From the NCBI GenBank assembly GCA_009927445.1, contig RFMZ01000112.1, forward strand, positions 1 to 59,118: a stretch of 59,118 nucleotides of DNA. Reading direction: 5' to 3'. Origin of the DNA: Betaproteobacteria bacterium (lineage in GTDB: Bacteria; Pseudomonadota; Gammaproteobacteria; Burkholderiales; Burkholderiaceae). How positions within the stretch are numbered: the stretch's first letter is position 1; each line of letters opens with the position of its first letter. The notes beneath the pieces were generated by a model. It was not told where the DNA came from, made no database searches, and worked only from the letters and a program-made list of their open reading frames with translations. The translations under genes were made by a program, and so were the position numbers. Below, piece by piece: positions 1-11,569 of this stretch.

Positions 1-108
1 CCAACAGTATCCTCAAATACCTATTTAAAAGCCTCTTTTGATGAATAAGTCGCCATTCAAAATCCACAACTAGATTGATCTACTCGCTATAGATACCCAT
101 TGTTCAGA

Positions 109-885
109 CTAACGATTCTTAAACGTAGGCTTACGCTTTTCTACAAATGCGGACATGCCCTCTTTTTGATCCTCTGTAGCAAAACTGGAGTGAAAAAGGC
201 GCCGCTCAAATCGAATACCCTCTTCTAATGAAACTTCAAACGATCGGTTTACCGACTCTTTGGCCATCATTAAAATCGGACTGGATAATTCAGTCATCTT
301 CTGAGCAACCTGTAAGGCCTCAGGCAATAATTCAGCAATCGGCAATACTCTACTCACTAAGCCACACCGCTCGGCTTCTGCAGCCATCATCATGCGACCA
401 GTTAAGACCATCTCCATCGCCTTTGACTTTCCAACAAATCTTGCCAAACGCTGCGTACCACCTGCGCCAGGAATAGTCCCAATAGTAATTTCGGGTTGTC
501 CAAATTTGGCATTTTCAGCGGCTAAAATAAAATCACACATCATTGCTAACTCACACCCCCCACCTAAGGCAAAACCAGCAACAGCAGCAATCACCGGCTT
601 TCTAAAAGTAGAGATCCGCTCCCATGTACTCGTTACAAAATCTGCTTGATAGACATCCATGTAACTCCAGTCTTTCATCGCCTTGATATCTGCTCCTGCC
701 GCAAAAGCCTTTTCGTTACCGGTAAGCACTACAGCGCCTACTTCAGGATCCGTCTCAAACTCCTCCAGTAACTTTGCTAGTTGCAACATCAATTCTGGTG
801 ATAAGGCATTCATAGCCTGGGGACGATTGATTTGGAGAAGCCTTACACGTCCATGTTTTTCCATCAAGATTAAATTTTCTTGCAT
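109..885 (-). CDS. Enoyl-CoA hydratase (crotonase family)
   Basis: Crotonase-fold hydratase, 258 aa, that would add water across the double bond of trans-2-enoyl-CoA in fatty-acid or amino-acid beta-oxidation in the cytoplasm. The oxyanion-hole motif AGADIK lies near residues 63-68, and GGGCELA at 108-114 gives a second backbone contact. Both acidic residues expected of true hydratases are present, E112 and E132 (in QPEITIG), so hydratase activity is likely rather than an isomerase-only paralog. The start is supported by AGGAG seven bases upstream of ATG. It stands alone, with no other beta-oxidation gene beside it, so the physiological acyl-CoA cannot be named. Family assignment is firm; the exact substrate is inferred to be short-chain. 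Confidence 0.92.
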   Translation of the reverse strand: MQENLILMEKHGRVRLLQINRPQAMNALSPELMLQLAKLLEEFETDPEVGAVVLTGNEKAFAAGADIKAMKDWSYMDVYQADFVTSTWERISTFRKPVIAAVAGFALGGGCELAMMCDFILAAENAKFGQPEITIGTIPGAGGTQRLARFVGKSKAMEMVLTGRMMMAAEAERCGLVSRVLPIAELLPEALQVAQKMTELSSPILMMAKESVNRSFEVSLEEGIRFERRLFHSSFATEDQKEGMSAFVEKRKPTFKNR

Positions 886-1063
886 AAACGCTCCTGGATT
901 GATTTTTACTACTTTACGAGTAATTTTTTAAATATTACGAGTTATCTTACAAAATCATCATCGAAGCCTGAGGTAAGTTTTAGTGAATTCTTACTAAGGT
1001 CTTAATCTCATCATCTCGTCATTTATTCGGATAATTAACCGAACAAACCCAATAGCAGGATAT

Positions 1064-1234
1064 TTACTTCGAACTCGGGGTGACAACATCAATCACTGTA
1101 CCAACAGTTCCGGTAACAATATCAACACCCGTACCAATCACCGAGCCAACTGCCCCAACAACCATCCCAACAGCGCAAGCTGACAACAGGCAAGTACATG
1201 CTAAATACAATAATGACTTAAAAAAAAGTTTCAT
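1064..1234 (-). CDS. Small lipoprotein behind purA
   Basis: An unlisted 56-codon reading frame starting 18 bp after the purA stop. It encodes a lysine-containing N-terminus, a hydrophobic stretch and a clean lipobox LSAC with C20 as the lipidation site. A Gly/Val/Thr-rich tail with repeating GTV/GTG-VDIV units follows (residues 21-52). GAGGG lies upstream of the ATG. The composition resembles short lipoproteins of the type catalogued as NF038104, whose function is unknown. The protein should be exported by Sec, lipidated at C20 and anchored to the outer membrane. Its distance from purA suggests co-transcription. Translation and motif are read directly; family and localisation are inferred. 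Confidence 0.7.
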   Translation of the reverse strand: MKLFFKSLLYLACTCLLSACAVGMVVGAVGSVIGTGVDIVTGTVGTVIDVVTPSSK

Positions 1235-1252
1235 TAGCTAAAACCCTCTGGT

Positions 1253-3776
<2,524 letters not shown>

Positions 3777-3797
3777 GAATCCAAGCGCTTGTTCTAG

Positions 3798-4667
3798 TTA
3801 TTTATTCTTTTTTAAATACTTCAAAAAGTCACTGCTAGGATCTATTACCATGATATCTTTCTTATCCTTGAATGAGGCTTTGTAAGCTTCTAGGCTTCGA
3901 TAGAACTGAGCAAACTGGACATCACGACTAAAGGCCTCATTGTAAATAGCGTTCGCCTTAGCATCACCCTCGCCCTTGATGATCTGTGCTTCTCGATATG
4001 CCCCAGCTAAAATCACATCTCTTTGTCGCTCAGCATCCGCCCGAATTTTCTCAGACTCTGCAGCCCCCGTAGAACGTAATTCATTCGCCACACGCTTTCT
4101 TTCAGCTTCCATTCGTCGATAAACGGAATCACTAATTTCAGCCAATAAATCAACGCGCTTTAATCGGACATCAACAATCTCAATACCAATATCCGAGGTA
4201 TCATCAGCGACTTTCTTTTTAATACCCTGCATCACCTGCTCGCGCTGCTCAGAGATTAACTCCCGCACAGTCCGCTTCGTAAATTCCTCATTCAGTGCTG
4301 ACTTGACTAACTGCGACAAGCGGTCCTGGGCGAGCCTTTCATCGCCTTTAAAGCTAATAAAGAATTTTCTTGGATCGACGATTCGCCATTTGACAAAGGA
4401 GTCAACTAATAGATTCTTCTTCTCAGAGGTAATGAAACGCTCAGCCTCAGGATTATCAATCGTCATAATCCGACGATCAAAAAATTGCACATTTTGAATT
4501 GGTGAGGGTAATTTAATATTTAATCCAGGCTCTTCAATCACCCGTTTGATCTCGCCAAATGAGAATACCACGGCAAATTTACGCTGGTCAACTATAAAAA
4601 GAGTCGAGGTAGCTAAATAAAAAAGTACTAAAAGACCTGCAAGGATAGGTACTAAGCGTTGGTTCAT
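3798..4667 (-). CDS. hflC: FtsH protease modulator HflC
   Basis: HflC, 289 aa, is an SPFH/prohibitin-family membrane protein that with HflK forms a large periplasmic cage around FtsH and limits its proteolysis of membrane proteins. One N-terminal transmembrane helix (about residues 6-24) precedes the SPFH domain starting at VDQRKFAVVFSFGEI. The long helical region with AEAERKRVANELRSTGAAESEKIRA-type charged repeats (about 185-245) forms the cage wall. The stop is followed by hisZ 21 bp away and the start lies 8 bp after hflK, so translation of the pair is probably coupled. Length and motif order match the family. Confidence 0.96.
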   Translation of the reverse strand: MNQRLVPILAGLLVLFYLATSTLFIVDQRKFAVVFSFGEIKRVIEEPGLNIKLPSPIQNVQFFDRRIMTIDNPEAERFITSEKKNLLVDSFVKWRIVDPRKFFISFKGDERLAQDRLSQLVKSALNEEFTKRTVRELISEQREQVMQGIKKKVADDTSDIGIEIVDVRLKRVDLLAEISDSVYRRMEAERKRVANELRSTGAAESEKIRADAERQRDVILAGAYREAQIIKGEGDAKANAIYNEAFSRDVQFAQFYRSLEAYKASFKDKKDIMVIDPSSDFLKYLKKNK

Positions 4668-4675
4668 ATGTTCTC

Positions 4676-6277
4676 TTAACGAATGTCTCTCTCACGACTT
4701 CTGAAAGTCTCTCTCTTGTCCGAAGGTTGAGCATTCGGATTAGACGATGGATTTAACGGCACAGTTACTGACCCACTGGGCGGCTGCACTGCTGAGTTTG
4801 CCGACGGTGCTGTATAGTTAGCGCCCGATCCAGCACTTGCATCCTGCGGCCCAGTAGTTTGCTGAATTAATTTATCTAACGGTAAATACAGTAATTGATT
4901 ACCGGCCTTTGAGTCCACCATGACCTTGGTAACATTACTATAAATTTGCTGCATCACATCGATATACATCCGGTCGCGAGTTACTTGCTGGGCTTTGGCA
5001 TATTCGACATATATTTGCTTGAACCGGGAGGCATCTCCTTCTGCAGTCGCAATAACCTTTGAACGATAACCTTGAGCCTCTTCTAACAAACGCCCAGCAG
5101 CACCTTTTGCCCTCGGAATAATATCGTTGGCATAGGCCTGACCTTCATTTTTTTGGCGCTCTTGGTCTTGACCAGCCTTCACCGCATCATCAAAAGAGGC
5201 CTGAACTTGTTCTGGTGGTTGAACGTTTTGAACGTTCACACTCGTAATAAATACTCCAGACTTGTAACTATCCAAGATTCCTTGAATCGCGGCGGCCAAC
5301 TCAATGCCAATCCTCTCACGGCCAACGTACAAGACATCGTCCATCTTACTTTTTCCGACAATTTCACGAATAGAAGTCTCAGCAGCTTGAACCACCGCCC
5401 CATCCGGATCACGATTTTTAAAAATATAATCGGTTGGCTCTTTTAATCGATACTGCACTGAAAATTTCACATCAATAATATTTTCATCTTCGGTCAACAT
5501 AGACGAATCTCTTAAGTTCGTTGCCTGAATCACGAAAGATCTTCCAATCTCAACCGAACGCACATTCGAAACATTCACAATCTCATGCGCCTGAATCGGG
5601 GATGGTAGTCGCCAATTAATACCAGGACGGGTTGTGTATTTATATTTTCCAAACTGTAAAACAACTCCCGCTTGACCCTCTTGAACAATAAAAATACCGC
5701 TCAAGGTCCAAACCACCACCACCACTAAAAGCACTAATCCTAAACCAATCTTTGGTAATTGGAATAGATCTTTATTTCCACTAGACCCACCTGAATTTCC
5801 TGAACCACCCGAATTATTCATATTCTTTTTCATCCAATCTTGGGCCATCTCTCCAAAGTTTTTACCTGGTTTGGAAGTTTGTCCACCAGATGGAAATCTC
5901 GGTGGATCTCTTGGCGGTGGCTCATTAGAGCCAGCCGGGTTGGAATCTGAATTGGTTGGGCGATCGCCATTTTGACTTGGAGTCTTTCCTTTACCACCAA
6001 ACATGCTTCCTAATCGACGATTAAAGTCATTCCAAAGCACATCTAAGTCGGGTGGTCCATCCTTCGGATTCGAGGAATTCGTTGGTTTAGAAGACCCTGT
6101 TGCGGAGTTACTATCGGCATCTCCAGTCGGCTTCACACCGTCTTTGGATGGATCATTTTCCTGCGCCAAAACAGGATAGCTAACCCAAGCGTGGACTTGC
6201 CATAAAAAAAGATTAATCAATCGCTTAAACCACAAACGAGGAGGCGCTAAAAGCTTTTGTGTCACTGAAACTATCAA
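4676..6277 (-). CDS. hflK: FtsH protease modulator HflK
   Basis: HflK, 533 aa in this reading, is the partner of HflC in the FtsH-modulating membrane complex. The transmembrane helix lies at about 177-197 (LVLLVVVVVWTLSGI), followed by the SPFH domain and a long helical region. Before it is an unusually long low-complexity Gly/Asn/Ser/Pro cytoplasmic segment (about 40-170) containing the conserved GPPDLD-LW-DFNRRLG block near 74-90. The Pro/Ser/Asn-rich tail is also long, making the protein larger than the roughly 420 aa of E. coli HflK. No ATG occurs before the conserved block. TTG at 6277 is the first usable codon and GTG at 6265 is the alternative, so the exact N-terminus is uncertain. Confidence 0.93.
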   Translation of the reverse strand: MIVSVTQKLLAPPRLWFKRLINLFLWQVHAWVSYPVLAQENDPSKDGVKPTGDADSNSATGSSKPTNSSNPKDGPPDLDVLWNDFNRRLGSMFGGKGKTPSQNGDRPTNSDSNPAGSNEPPPRDPPRFPSGGQTSKPGKNFGEMAQDWMKKNMNNSGGSGNSGGSSGNKDLFQLPKIGLGLVLLVVVVVWTLSGIFIVQEGQAGVVLQFGKYKYTTRPGINWRLPSPIQAHEIVNVSNVRSVEIGRSFVIQATNLRDSSMLTEDENIIDVKFSVQYRLKEPTDYIFKNRDPDGAVVQAAETSIREIVGKSKMDDVLYVGRERIGIELAAAIQGILDSYKSGVFITSVNVQNVQPPEQVQASFDDAVKAGQDQERQKNEGQAYANDIIPRAKGAAGRLLEEAQGYRSKVIATAEGDASRFKQIYVEYAKAQQVTRDRMYIDVMQQIYSNVTKVMVDSKAGNQLLYLPLDKLIQQTTGPQDASAGSGANYTAPSANSAVQPPSGSVTVPLNPSSNPNAQPSDKRETFRSRERDIR

Positions 6278-6406
6278 TTTAAATATCTCTCGGTAAATAA
6301 CCCAAACGTGCGTCGTTAAAACTCAATAAGAAGTCAGCGCTCACCGGGCGATCAGCCAACACATCAACCTGCTCACCCACCTCGGCTGGCGTAACTTCGA
6401 AATTCT

Positions 6407-7450
6407 CTAATGTCTGATTTTATCAGTCTCTTGAGCAATTGTGGCAAGAACCCCTCTTAATAATTCAAGTCCCTCGCCCGAACGCGCAGACAAATAGACT
6501 TTTGAAATCTTACCATCCTTCTCATAACGCAGTTCAGGGCCACGACCAACGTATTCTGGTAATTGGTCTATTTTATTCATGACAAGGATAACAGGTATGT
6601 TTTGAGCGCCAATTTCAGCTAAAACCTTATTCACTTCATCGATTTGTTCTTCACGAACTAGGCTAGCGGCGTCCACAACATGTAATAACAAATCAGCATG
6701 AACTGTCTCATCTAGAGTCGCTCGAAATGCTTCAACTAATTGATGGGGTAATTCACGGATAAAACCAACCGTGTCCGAAATCACGGCATTTCCGAATTCC
6801 GGCAAATAAAGCCGTCTAGTGGTGGTATCCAACGTTGCAAATAACTGATCAGCGGCGTAGGTCCCCGCTTTGGTTAGAGCATTAAACAAAGTGGACTTAC
6901 CAGCGTTGGTATAGCCTACGATCGAGATAGAAAATACAGCCCGTTTGGCTCGATGACGGCGTTGCGTAGCTTGTTGTTTTTGTAATTTACCTAGGTCTGA
7001 ACCCAATCGCTTGGCGCGATTTTCTAACATTCGCCGGTCTAACTCCATTTGTGTCTCACCCGGACCACCACGTAGACCAATACCACCTTTTTGACGCTCT
7101 AAATGACTCCAAGCTCGAACCAACCGGGATAGTCGATAGCGAACATTCGCAAGTTCTACTTGTACTTGACCAATATGACTTTTAGCACGTTGCGCAAAAA
7201 TATCTAAAATCAAACTAGTTCGATCAATCACGTGTCGCTCAAGTGAGCGCTCTAAATTTCTCTGCTGCGCCGGACTTAAGGCATTGTTGAAAATGGCAAT
7301 CTGCACTTCCTCTTGCAACATAATCGCTCGGATTTCCTCAACCTTGCCACTACCAATAAATAATTTAGGATCTGGTTTAAGACGCTTTGTGAGAATTTGT
7401 CTAACTGGAAACGAGCCAGCGGCCTGCGTGAGCAAATGGAGCTCTGACAT
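6407..7450 (-). CDS. hflX: GTPase HflX (start uncertain)
   Basis: HflX is a ribosome-associated GTPase that splits stalled or heat-damaged ribosomes. Visible are the HflX-specific glycine motif GGIGLRGGPGETQ (about 122-134), the P-loop GYTNAGKS (179-186), the G3 region DTVGFI and the G4 motif MNKID. The given ATG yields 347 aa. However, the reading frame continues upstream for another 36 codons and encodes the family-typical segment AVLIGIDFGQPNFLES (7451-7498), which contains no ATG, GTG or TTG. The real protein therefore probably begins further upstream at a non-standard codon such as CTG or ATC, overlapping the end of hfq. It lies between hfq and hflK in the conserved cluster. Confidence 0.92.
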   Translation of the reverse strand: MSELHLLTQAAGSFPVRQILTKRLKPDPKLFIGSGKVEEIRAIMLQEEVQIAIFNNALSPAQQRNLERSLERHVIDRTSLILDIFAQRAKSHIGQVQVELANVRYRLSRLVRAWSHLERQKGGIGLRGGPGETQMELDRRMLENRAKRLGSDLGKLQKQQATQRRHRAKRAVFSISIVGYTNAGKSTLFNALTKAGTYAADQLFATLDTTTRRLYLPEFGNAVISDTVGFIRELPHQLVEAFRATLDETVHADLLLHVVDAASLVREEQIDEVNKVLAEIGAQNIPVILVMNKIDQLPEYVGRGPELRYEKDGKISKVYLSARSGEGLELLRGVLATIAQETDKIRH

Positions 7451-7526
7451 GCTCTCAAGGAAGTTTGGTTGACCAAAATCGATGCCGATTAAAACGGCTC
7501 GAACTGGGTCAACCTTGGAATTGGTA

Positions 7527-7769
7527 CTAACTTGTCGGATCCTCGTCAGTTCGGAAAGTTACCGCCTTAGCAGGCACAATCGTTGAAATCGCATGCTTAT
7601 ATACCATCTGCGTAACTGTATTGCGTAATAAAACGACGTACTGATCAAATGAGTCAATATTGCCTTGCAGTTTGATGCCATTAACTAGATAGATCGATAC
7701 GGGAATATGCTCTTTGCGGAGTGCGTTGAGAAACGGATCTTGCAAAAGCTGTCCTTTGTTGCTGTTCAT
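7527..7769 (-). CDS. hfq: RNA chaperone Hfq
   Basis: Hfq, 80 aa, is a hexameric Sm-like protein that binds poly(U) tails of small RNAs and A-rich mRNA sites and matches them. The Sm1 segment ([26 protein letters not shown]) is followed by Sm2 with the diagnostic YKHAIS, whose Lys/His contact uridine. The length fits the short betaproteobacterial form with a brief acidic tail. AAGGG precedes the ATG by about five bases. Its last codons overlap the upstream coding of hflX in another frame. The gene begins after a 544-bp spacer from der, so it probably has its own promoter there. Confidence 0.97.
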   Translation of the reverse strand: MNSNKGQLLQDPFLNALRKEHIPVSIYLVNGIKLQGNIDSFDQYVVLLRNTVTQMVYKHAISTIVPAKAVTFRTDEDPTS

Positions 7770-8313
7770 ATTACCCTTTTTTGTTTTTTTGTGGAACTAC
7801 AACTTCCTAAATTTTATTTTTTACAACTTGGATCTGTACAACCTTGATACTGACATTACTAGATTACAACTACAAAAATCCTCACCCAAATGTCACTAGT
7901 TCAATTCCAAATACTTCGTGGAATTACTATCAATATTGATTACTGCCGACTTATTGCTATTCACTTATTGCTATTTACTCATTACTACTGACACAATACT
8001 GCTGACACATTACTGCTGAAGCCTATGACGACTAGATTCATTAATATACTTAATTTATCTATGTAAAACAATAACCTCAATAAAAACAAATTAAATTCAT
8101 CGATCAATCTTAGTCGCTGTCGAGAAAAACGCATTCTTTGGAAAATTTTGGAATCTTTTTACCAAGCTTGCAACTCTTTTTTAACTTTTCCTCAGCTCTT
8201 ATGCAAATCTTTCTTCATTCGTTCTTCGTTAATTCTAATTTTCTTCGTTATTTCTAATTACCTGATCCTTGGCACCTACTCTCACCCCATAATATATATC
8301 AATTCCTAACTTT
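7770..8313 (-). other. 544-bp AT-rich spacer between der and hfq
   Basis: No coding frame of credible composition is visible on either strand. The sequence is AT-rich and contains imperfect short reiterations such as TTATTGCTATT, CACTTATTGCTATTTACTC and TACTGCTGACACA between about 7945 and 8025. The hfq promoter must lie in the part nearest 7770, but no hexamer pair there is convincing enough to call. No strong hairpin with a T run follows der. Confidence 0.6.
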
Positions 8314-9657
8314 TTAGTGCGACTTACCTGATTCTAGGAAGGGGTTTTTAGTAGACCGGAACTCAATTCTTAATGGTGTTCCTCTTAAATGAAAGGCCTC
8401 ACGAAACCTGCCCTCTAAATAACGCCGATAACTCGCCGTCACACCATCTAAACCATTACCATGAATAATCACAATCGGGGGGTTTGAGCCACCCTGATGC
8501 GCATAACGCAGTTTTGGCCGAAATCGTCCAACCCGCTTGGGTTGCTGAAACTCCACTGATTCCTCCAGTATGCGTGAGAGCTTTGGCGTAGGCATCTTCG
8601 TCATGGCAGCAGCATATGCTAAATCAACGTCCTTAAATAACTCCGTTAAGCCAAAACCTTTGATCGCTGAAATCGTATGCACATTAGCAAAGTCTAAAAA
8701 TCGTAATTTTCTGGCAATATCATTTCGTGAGGTCTCTTTTTGATACGCATCTAAACCGTCCCACTTGTTAACCGCTACAACTAAAGCCCTGCCAGCCTCA
8801 ACAATAAATCCAGCAATGTGCGCGTCTTGCTCAGAAATATCTTGCTGGGCATCTAACATCAAAATAACAACGTGACAGTCTGCAATCGCTTGCAAAGTCT
8901 TGACCACCGAAAATTTTTCGATGGCTTCAAAAATCTTGCCACGCTTTCGAAGTCCCGCTGTATCTATGAGGGTATAAGGCTTGTTGCCTCGACTAAATGG
9001 AATCGCAATCGCATCTCGAGTCGTACCCGGCAAGTCAAAGGCAATCACTCTTTCCTCACCAAGTAGGGTATTGATCAACGTTGATTTACCCACATTTGGC
9101 CTACCAACTACAGCAATTCTAGTCGAACGATCAGGATTGTCGACTTCTTCATCGGGTTCTGGAATGCCCAAGGCGTCTAAAGCTTCATCTAACATCGCAC
9201 GAACACCGTCCCCATGCGCCGATGAAATCGCATTTGGCTCGCCTAAGCCTAACTCATAAAAATCTGCTCCCACGACTGAACTAGTCATTCCCTCCGACTT
9301 ATTCACTGCCAAAATAACCCGTCGACCAGTCTTTCTTAAAAAGTCAGCAATTACCCGGTCTTGAGGAGCTAAGCCAAGCCTGCCATCTACTAGAAAAATC
9401 ACAATATCCGCTTCCACAACAGCTTGCTTTGTCTGTTTGGCCATCTCCGCTAAAATTCCTGTCTTGGCTACCGGCTCAAAACCACCCGTGTCGATGCATA
9501 TAAATTCTCGATCTCCAAGCCGACCATTGCCGTAATGCCGATCTCTGGTTAAACCAGAAAAATCAGCTACTATGGCATCACGTGACCGAGTTAAACGATT
9601 AAATAATGTCGACTTGCCAACATTGGGGCGACCCACAATCGCAATGACTGGCTTCAT
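8314..9657 (-). CDS. der: Ribosome biogenesis GTPase Der
   Basis: Der (EngA), 447 aa, is an essential GTPase for 50S subunit assembly. It is the only bacterial GTPase family with two tandem G domains, and both P-loops GRPNVGKS are visible at 9-16 and 185-192. Matching DTGG/DTAG switch motifs and NKxD-type motifs (NKSE, a slight variant, and NKWD) accompany them. The C-terminal KH-like domain contains the basic [15 protein letters not shown] segment. Its ATG overlaps the bamB stop by four bases, so the two genes are translationally coupled in the bamB-der operon common in proteobacteria. Confidence 0.98.
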   Translation of the reverse strand: MKPVIAIVGRPNVGKSTLFNRLTRSRDAIVADFSGLTRDRHYGNGRLGDREFICIDTGGFEPVAKTGILAEMAKQTKQAVVEADIVIFLVDGRLGLAPQDRVIADFLRKTGRRVILAVNKSEGMTSSVVGADFYELGLGEPNAISSAHGDGVRAMLDEALDALGIPEPDEEVDNPDRSTRIAVVGRPNVGKSTLINTLLGEERVIAFDLPGTTRDAIAIPFSRGNKPYTLIDTAGLRKRGKIFEAIEKFSVVKTLQAIADCHVVILMLDAQQDISEQDAHIAGFIVEAGRALVVAVNKWDGLDAYQKETSRNDIARKLRFLDFANVHTISAIKGFGLTELFKDVDLAYAAAMTKMPTPKLSRILEESVEFQQPKRVGRFRPKLRYAHQGGSNPPIVIIHGNGLDGVTASYRRYLEGRFREAFHLRGTPLRIEFRSTKNPFLESGKSH

Positions 9658-10826
9658 TGGATCCGATACGCAGCTAAGGTTCCGGCCTTGGACTGAAAAA
9701 TCATTAAGCCATTAATGGCAATGGGCTGCGCATTGACTGGCGAACTATCGACGCGGACTCGGCCAAGTAAACTGCCATTGTCCTGACTGAATAAATGCAC
9801 ATAACCTTGACCATCGCCAGCAATAACTACTTTGCCAGTAGCTAAAGGCTCACCGATATCACGCCACATCAATAACTCGTTACGCCATAATTCGTCACCT
9901 TTTTGACTATCAAAGGCAACAATATGTGACTTCTCGTTAACTGCGAACACTTTTTGTCCTAATTGAGAAACACCGTAGTAACTAGAAAAATCTTTAGTCC
10001 ATAACATCGCGGCTACTTTGATATCACCACAACCAATTTTTCCCTGATAAGAAACTGTACACATCCAATTCGCTAGTAAACTAGGCCTCGATGTGATGTC
10101 ACTCAAACGCTCTATCTCCGAAACCCCCTTAGGAGGAGCCAGCAAGCTCTCCCAAATCACATTACCATTTGCTAAATTAAAAACTCCAAAACGGCCGCCT
10201 GAGACCCCTGTTAAAAGAACCTCATTATTAATTGGCAACATGCTATAACTCGTTCTTAAGTTCAGTGCGGATTGAGCAAGCTGATTAACCCATCGACGCT
10301 TACCTGTTGCAGTATCCAGTGCAACCATCCGATTATTGATCGAACGAATCACTATCGTTGAGCCAGCAACCAGCGGCTCCGTTAAGACTTCTGTGTCAAC
10401 TGATGTATTCCATAAAGCCGCGCCTGACTGAGCGTTGAAGGCAAACACACGCCCCTTATTATTGGCTACGACTAAAACGCGACCATCGGTGCCAACCCCC
10501 GAGTAAATATTCGTGCCAATCGATACCCGCCACACCACTCTTCCAGTCATGGCATCAATACGATAAATCTCCCCATCAACCGAGGCTGTATAAATATCAT
10601 CGCCATTGAGTATGGGCTGAAAAGTTAATGGCGTTGACTTGCCTACACTGACCGACCAAACTCGTTCTATATTCATCGGCGAACTAATGGGTTTTAATTC
10701 TGCAGCTAATCTTCGCTTTGAGCCACTGCAGCCACTAATACATATCACAGCAAGAAACATTAAAAGCCCAGTGCTCAGCCAAGAGATTGACTGCAAACGC
10801 GGAACTGAAAAAGTGCTCAAAATCAT
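9654..10826 (-). CDS. bamB: Outer membrane assembly lipoprotein BamB
   Basis: BamB, 390 aa, is the beta-propeller lipoprotein of the BAM complex that inserts outer-membrane proteins. The signal sequence ends in the lipobox ISGC with C33 as the lipidated residue. The rest consists of repeated PQQ-like blades, with recurring A-GxVxW/A-DxxxGxxxW patterns such as [25 protein letters not shown] and SQKGDELWR. It overlaps yfgM upstream and der downstream by four bases each, so the three are read as one operon. Blade repeats, lipobox and neighbourhood together make the call firm. Confidence 0.95.
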   Translation of the reverse strand: MILSTFSVPRLQSISWLSTGLLMFLAVICISGCSGSKRRLAAELKPISSPMNIERVWSVSVGKSTPLTFQPILNGDDIYTASVDGEIYRIDAMTGRVVWRVSIGTNIYSGVGTDGRVLVVANNKGRVFAFNAQSGAALWNTSVDTEVLTEPLVAGSTIVIRSINNRMVALDTATGKRRWVNQLAQSALNLRTSYSMLPINNEVLLTGVSGGRFGVFNLANGNVIWESLLAPPKGVSEIERLSDITSRPSLLANWMCTVSYQGKIGCGDIKVAAMLWTKDFSSYYGVSQLGQKVFAVNEKSHIVAFDSQKGDELWRNELLMWRDIGEPLATGKVVIAGDGQGYVHLFSQDNGSLLGRVRVDSSPVNAQPIAINGLMIFQSKAGTLAAYRIQ

Positions 10827-11533
10827 TCAAAACCACCTAAGCTATCTATCTTCGCCTTCAATAAGCGCTGATTTTCAGTAGGGTTGCGACGTTCTAAATC
10901 TTTCATCATCGGATCCACTTCTTTTAAGCCTGCTTGCTTAGCACGTTGTAAGGCCATGACATCCCAGGCTTGGATGTATTGTTTTTTGGCCTCAGGATTT
11001 TTATCCTGAACATAAAACCAATCACCACGCCGTTCTAACTGTAAGGCTTCAAAACCAACTACGGGCTTTTTATTGAGGAGGTCATTGGCTTTTGCAAAGG
11101 ATTTTTCATCCTTTTGATCAATCAACATTGCGACCATTCGCAAGCGCGCAATCACCTGAAAACTCTCGCTCTTAGCCTTGCCCTCAACCCACTCTAATTG
11201 CGCAAGCGATTCTTTTGTATTACTGGCTAAATAGGCCAAATTGGCAGTCGCTAAACTAGCCATCGCAGCATACGGTGTAGCAGTAAATTGTTGTTGTAAT
11301 AACTCCGTCTTTTGAATGGCCTTGGGCAAGTCGTTTTGACTCAAATCAATGACCATCTCACTATAGATCTTAGACGCTTCCAAAGATTTTTGGACTTGCT
11401 GTCTTTCATACAACCAGTATCCGCCATAAAGTAAAAGCACCACGGCTAATCCGAGCAAAAGCCATCGCCCATAATTCATCCAAAAAGCCTTTAAGTTGGC
11501 TAACTGTTCTTGTTCTTCAAGGTCTAAGCGCAT
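10823..11533 (-). CDS. yfgM: YfgM-like TPR protein, SecYEG ancillary subunit
   Basis: This 236-aa protein has the YfgM/TPR_21 layout: a short cytoplasmic head MRLDLEEQEQLANLKAFW, one transmembrane helix (about 24-41), then a helical periplasmic tetratricopeptide-type domain. YfgM associates with the SecYEG translocon and periplasmic chaperones such as PpiD and is thought to help hand over secreted proteins. The position directly between hisS and bamB is its standard place. Overlap with bamB suggests coordinated synthesis of a translocon factor and an outer-membrane assembly factor. Function is transferred from the family, not visible in catalytic residues. Confidence 0.9.
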   Translation of the reverse strand: MRLDLEEQEQLANLKAFWMNYGRWLLLGLAVVLLLYGGYWLYERQQVQKSLEASKIYSEMVIDLSQNDLPKAIQKTELLQQQFTATPYAAMASLATANLAYLASNTKESLAQLEWVEGKAKSESFQVIARLRMVAMLIDQKDEKSFAKANDLLNKKPVVGFEALQLERRGDWFYVQDKNPEAKKQYIQAWDVMALQRAKQAGLKEVDPMMKDLERRNPTENQRLLKAKIDSLGGFE

Positions 11534-11569
11534 GTATATCTCTTCATAAAAAATCTAAAGGTCAAATAT

